Shown here piece by piece: positions 6,072 to 6,108 of a DNA stretch of 6,108 bases. Source of the stretch: an uncultured Propionibacteriaceae bacterium (lineage in GTDB: Bacteria; Actinomycetota; Actinomycetes; Propionibacteriales; Propionibacteriaceae). The translations under genes and the position numbers were made by a program. Each line of letters opens with the position of its first letter. Positions within the stretch are counted from its first letter, which is position 1. The notes under the pieces are model-generated. The model did no database searches. It was not told the origin of the DNA and saw only the letters and a list, made by a program, of their open reading frames with translations. The DNA is taken from NCBI GenBank assembly GCA_937859105.1, contig CALMAD010000327.1:1-6108 (forward strand). The letters run 5' to 3'.

Positions 6072-6108
6072 GTTGATGGGTGGTGGGGACGGAGCGTCGT
6101 TGCTGACC

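Larger units (their letters stand above)
6037..6108 (-). promoter_or_regulatory. Leader upstream of the operon, promoter not resolved
   Basis: These 72 bases before the first gene hold the two palindromes and the ribosome-binding site. I see no convincing -10/-35 pair. The promoter may lie further right, outside the window, and it is not visible whether another gene precedes the ThDP gene in the same transcript. Confidence 0.35.

Overview
The window is GC-rich, with G or C at most third codon positions, and is almost entirely protein-coding on the minus strand. Codon use and protein similarity recalled from memory suggest a high-GC actinomycete (Pseudonocardia/Rhodococcus/Nocardioides-like). 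That placement is inference, and no taxonomic marker is present. I see no rRNA, tRNA, CRISPR array or insertion sequence.

Layout in the direction of transcription (right to left): a 72-base leader (6037-6108) with two small palindromes; a thiamine-diphosphate (ThDP) enzyme of the acetolactate synthase superfamily (4276-6036); a sugar phosphate isomerase/epimerase-like TIM-barrel protein (3448-4269); a quinate/shikimate dehydrogenase-type oxidoreductase (2497-3378); a TetR-family regulator (1823-2491); and an MFS transporter of the metabolite:H+ symporter (MHS) type (from 1797 off the left edge). The gaps are 6, 69, 5 and 25 bases, so the five genes look like one operon. No gene-free stretch exceeds 300 bases.

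The gene set reads as a self-contained uptake and catabolism unit: a proton symporter imports a small organic acid, an NAD-type dehydrogenase of the quinate/shikimate family oxidises a ring hydroxyl, a metal-dependent TIM-barrel enzyme isomerises or dehydrates the product, and a ThDP enzyme makes or breaks a C-C bond next to a carbonyl. The TetR protein probably senses the substrate or an intermediate. The combination resembles parts of quinate/shikimate catabolism and of inositol catabolism (IolD/IolE-type chemistry) but matches neither, so the substrate and pathway are open.

The transporter gene carries one net frameshift near 1553, inside the conserved cytoplasmic loop motif between its second and third membrane helices. 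From 1552 to the window edge its frame is fully open, so the lesion is either a sequencing error or a very recent inactivation. The transporter also has an unusual C-terminal extension with about three extra membrane segments.
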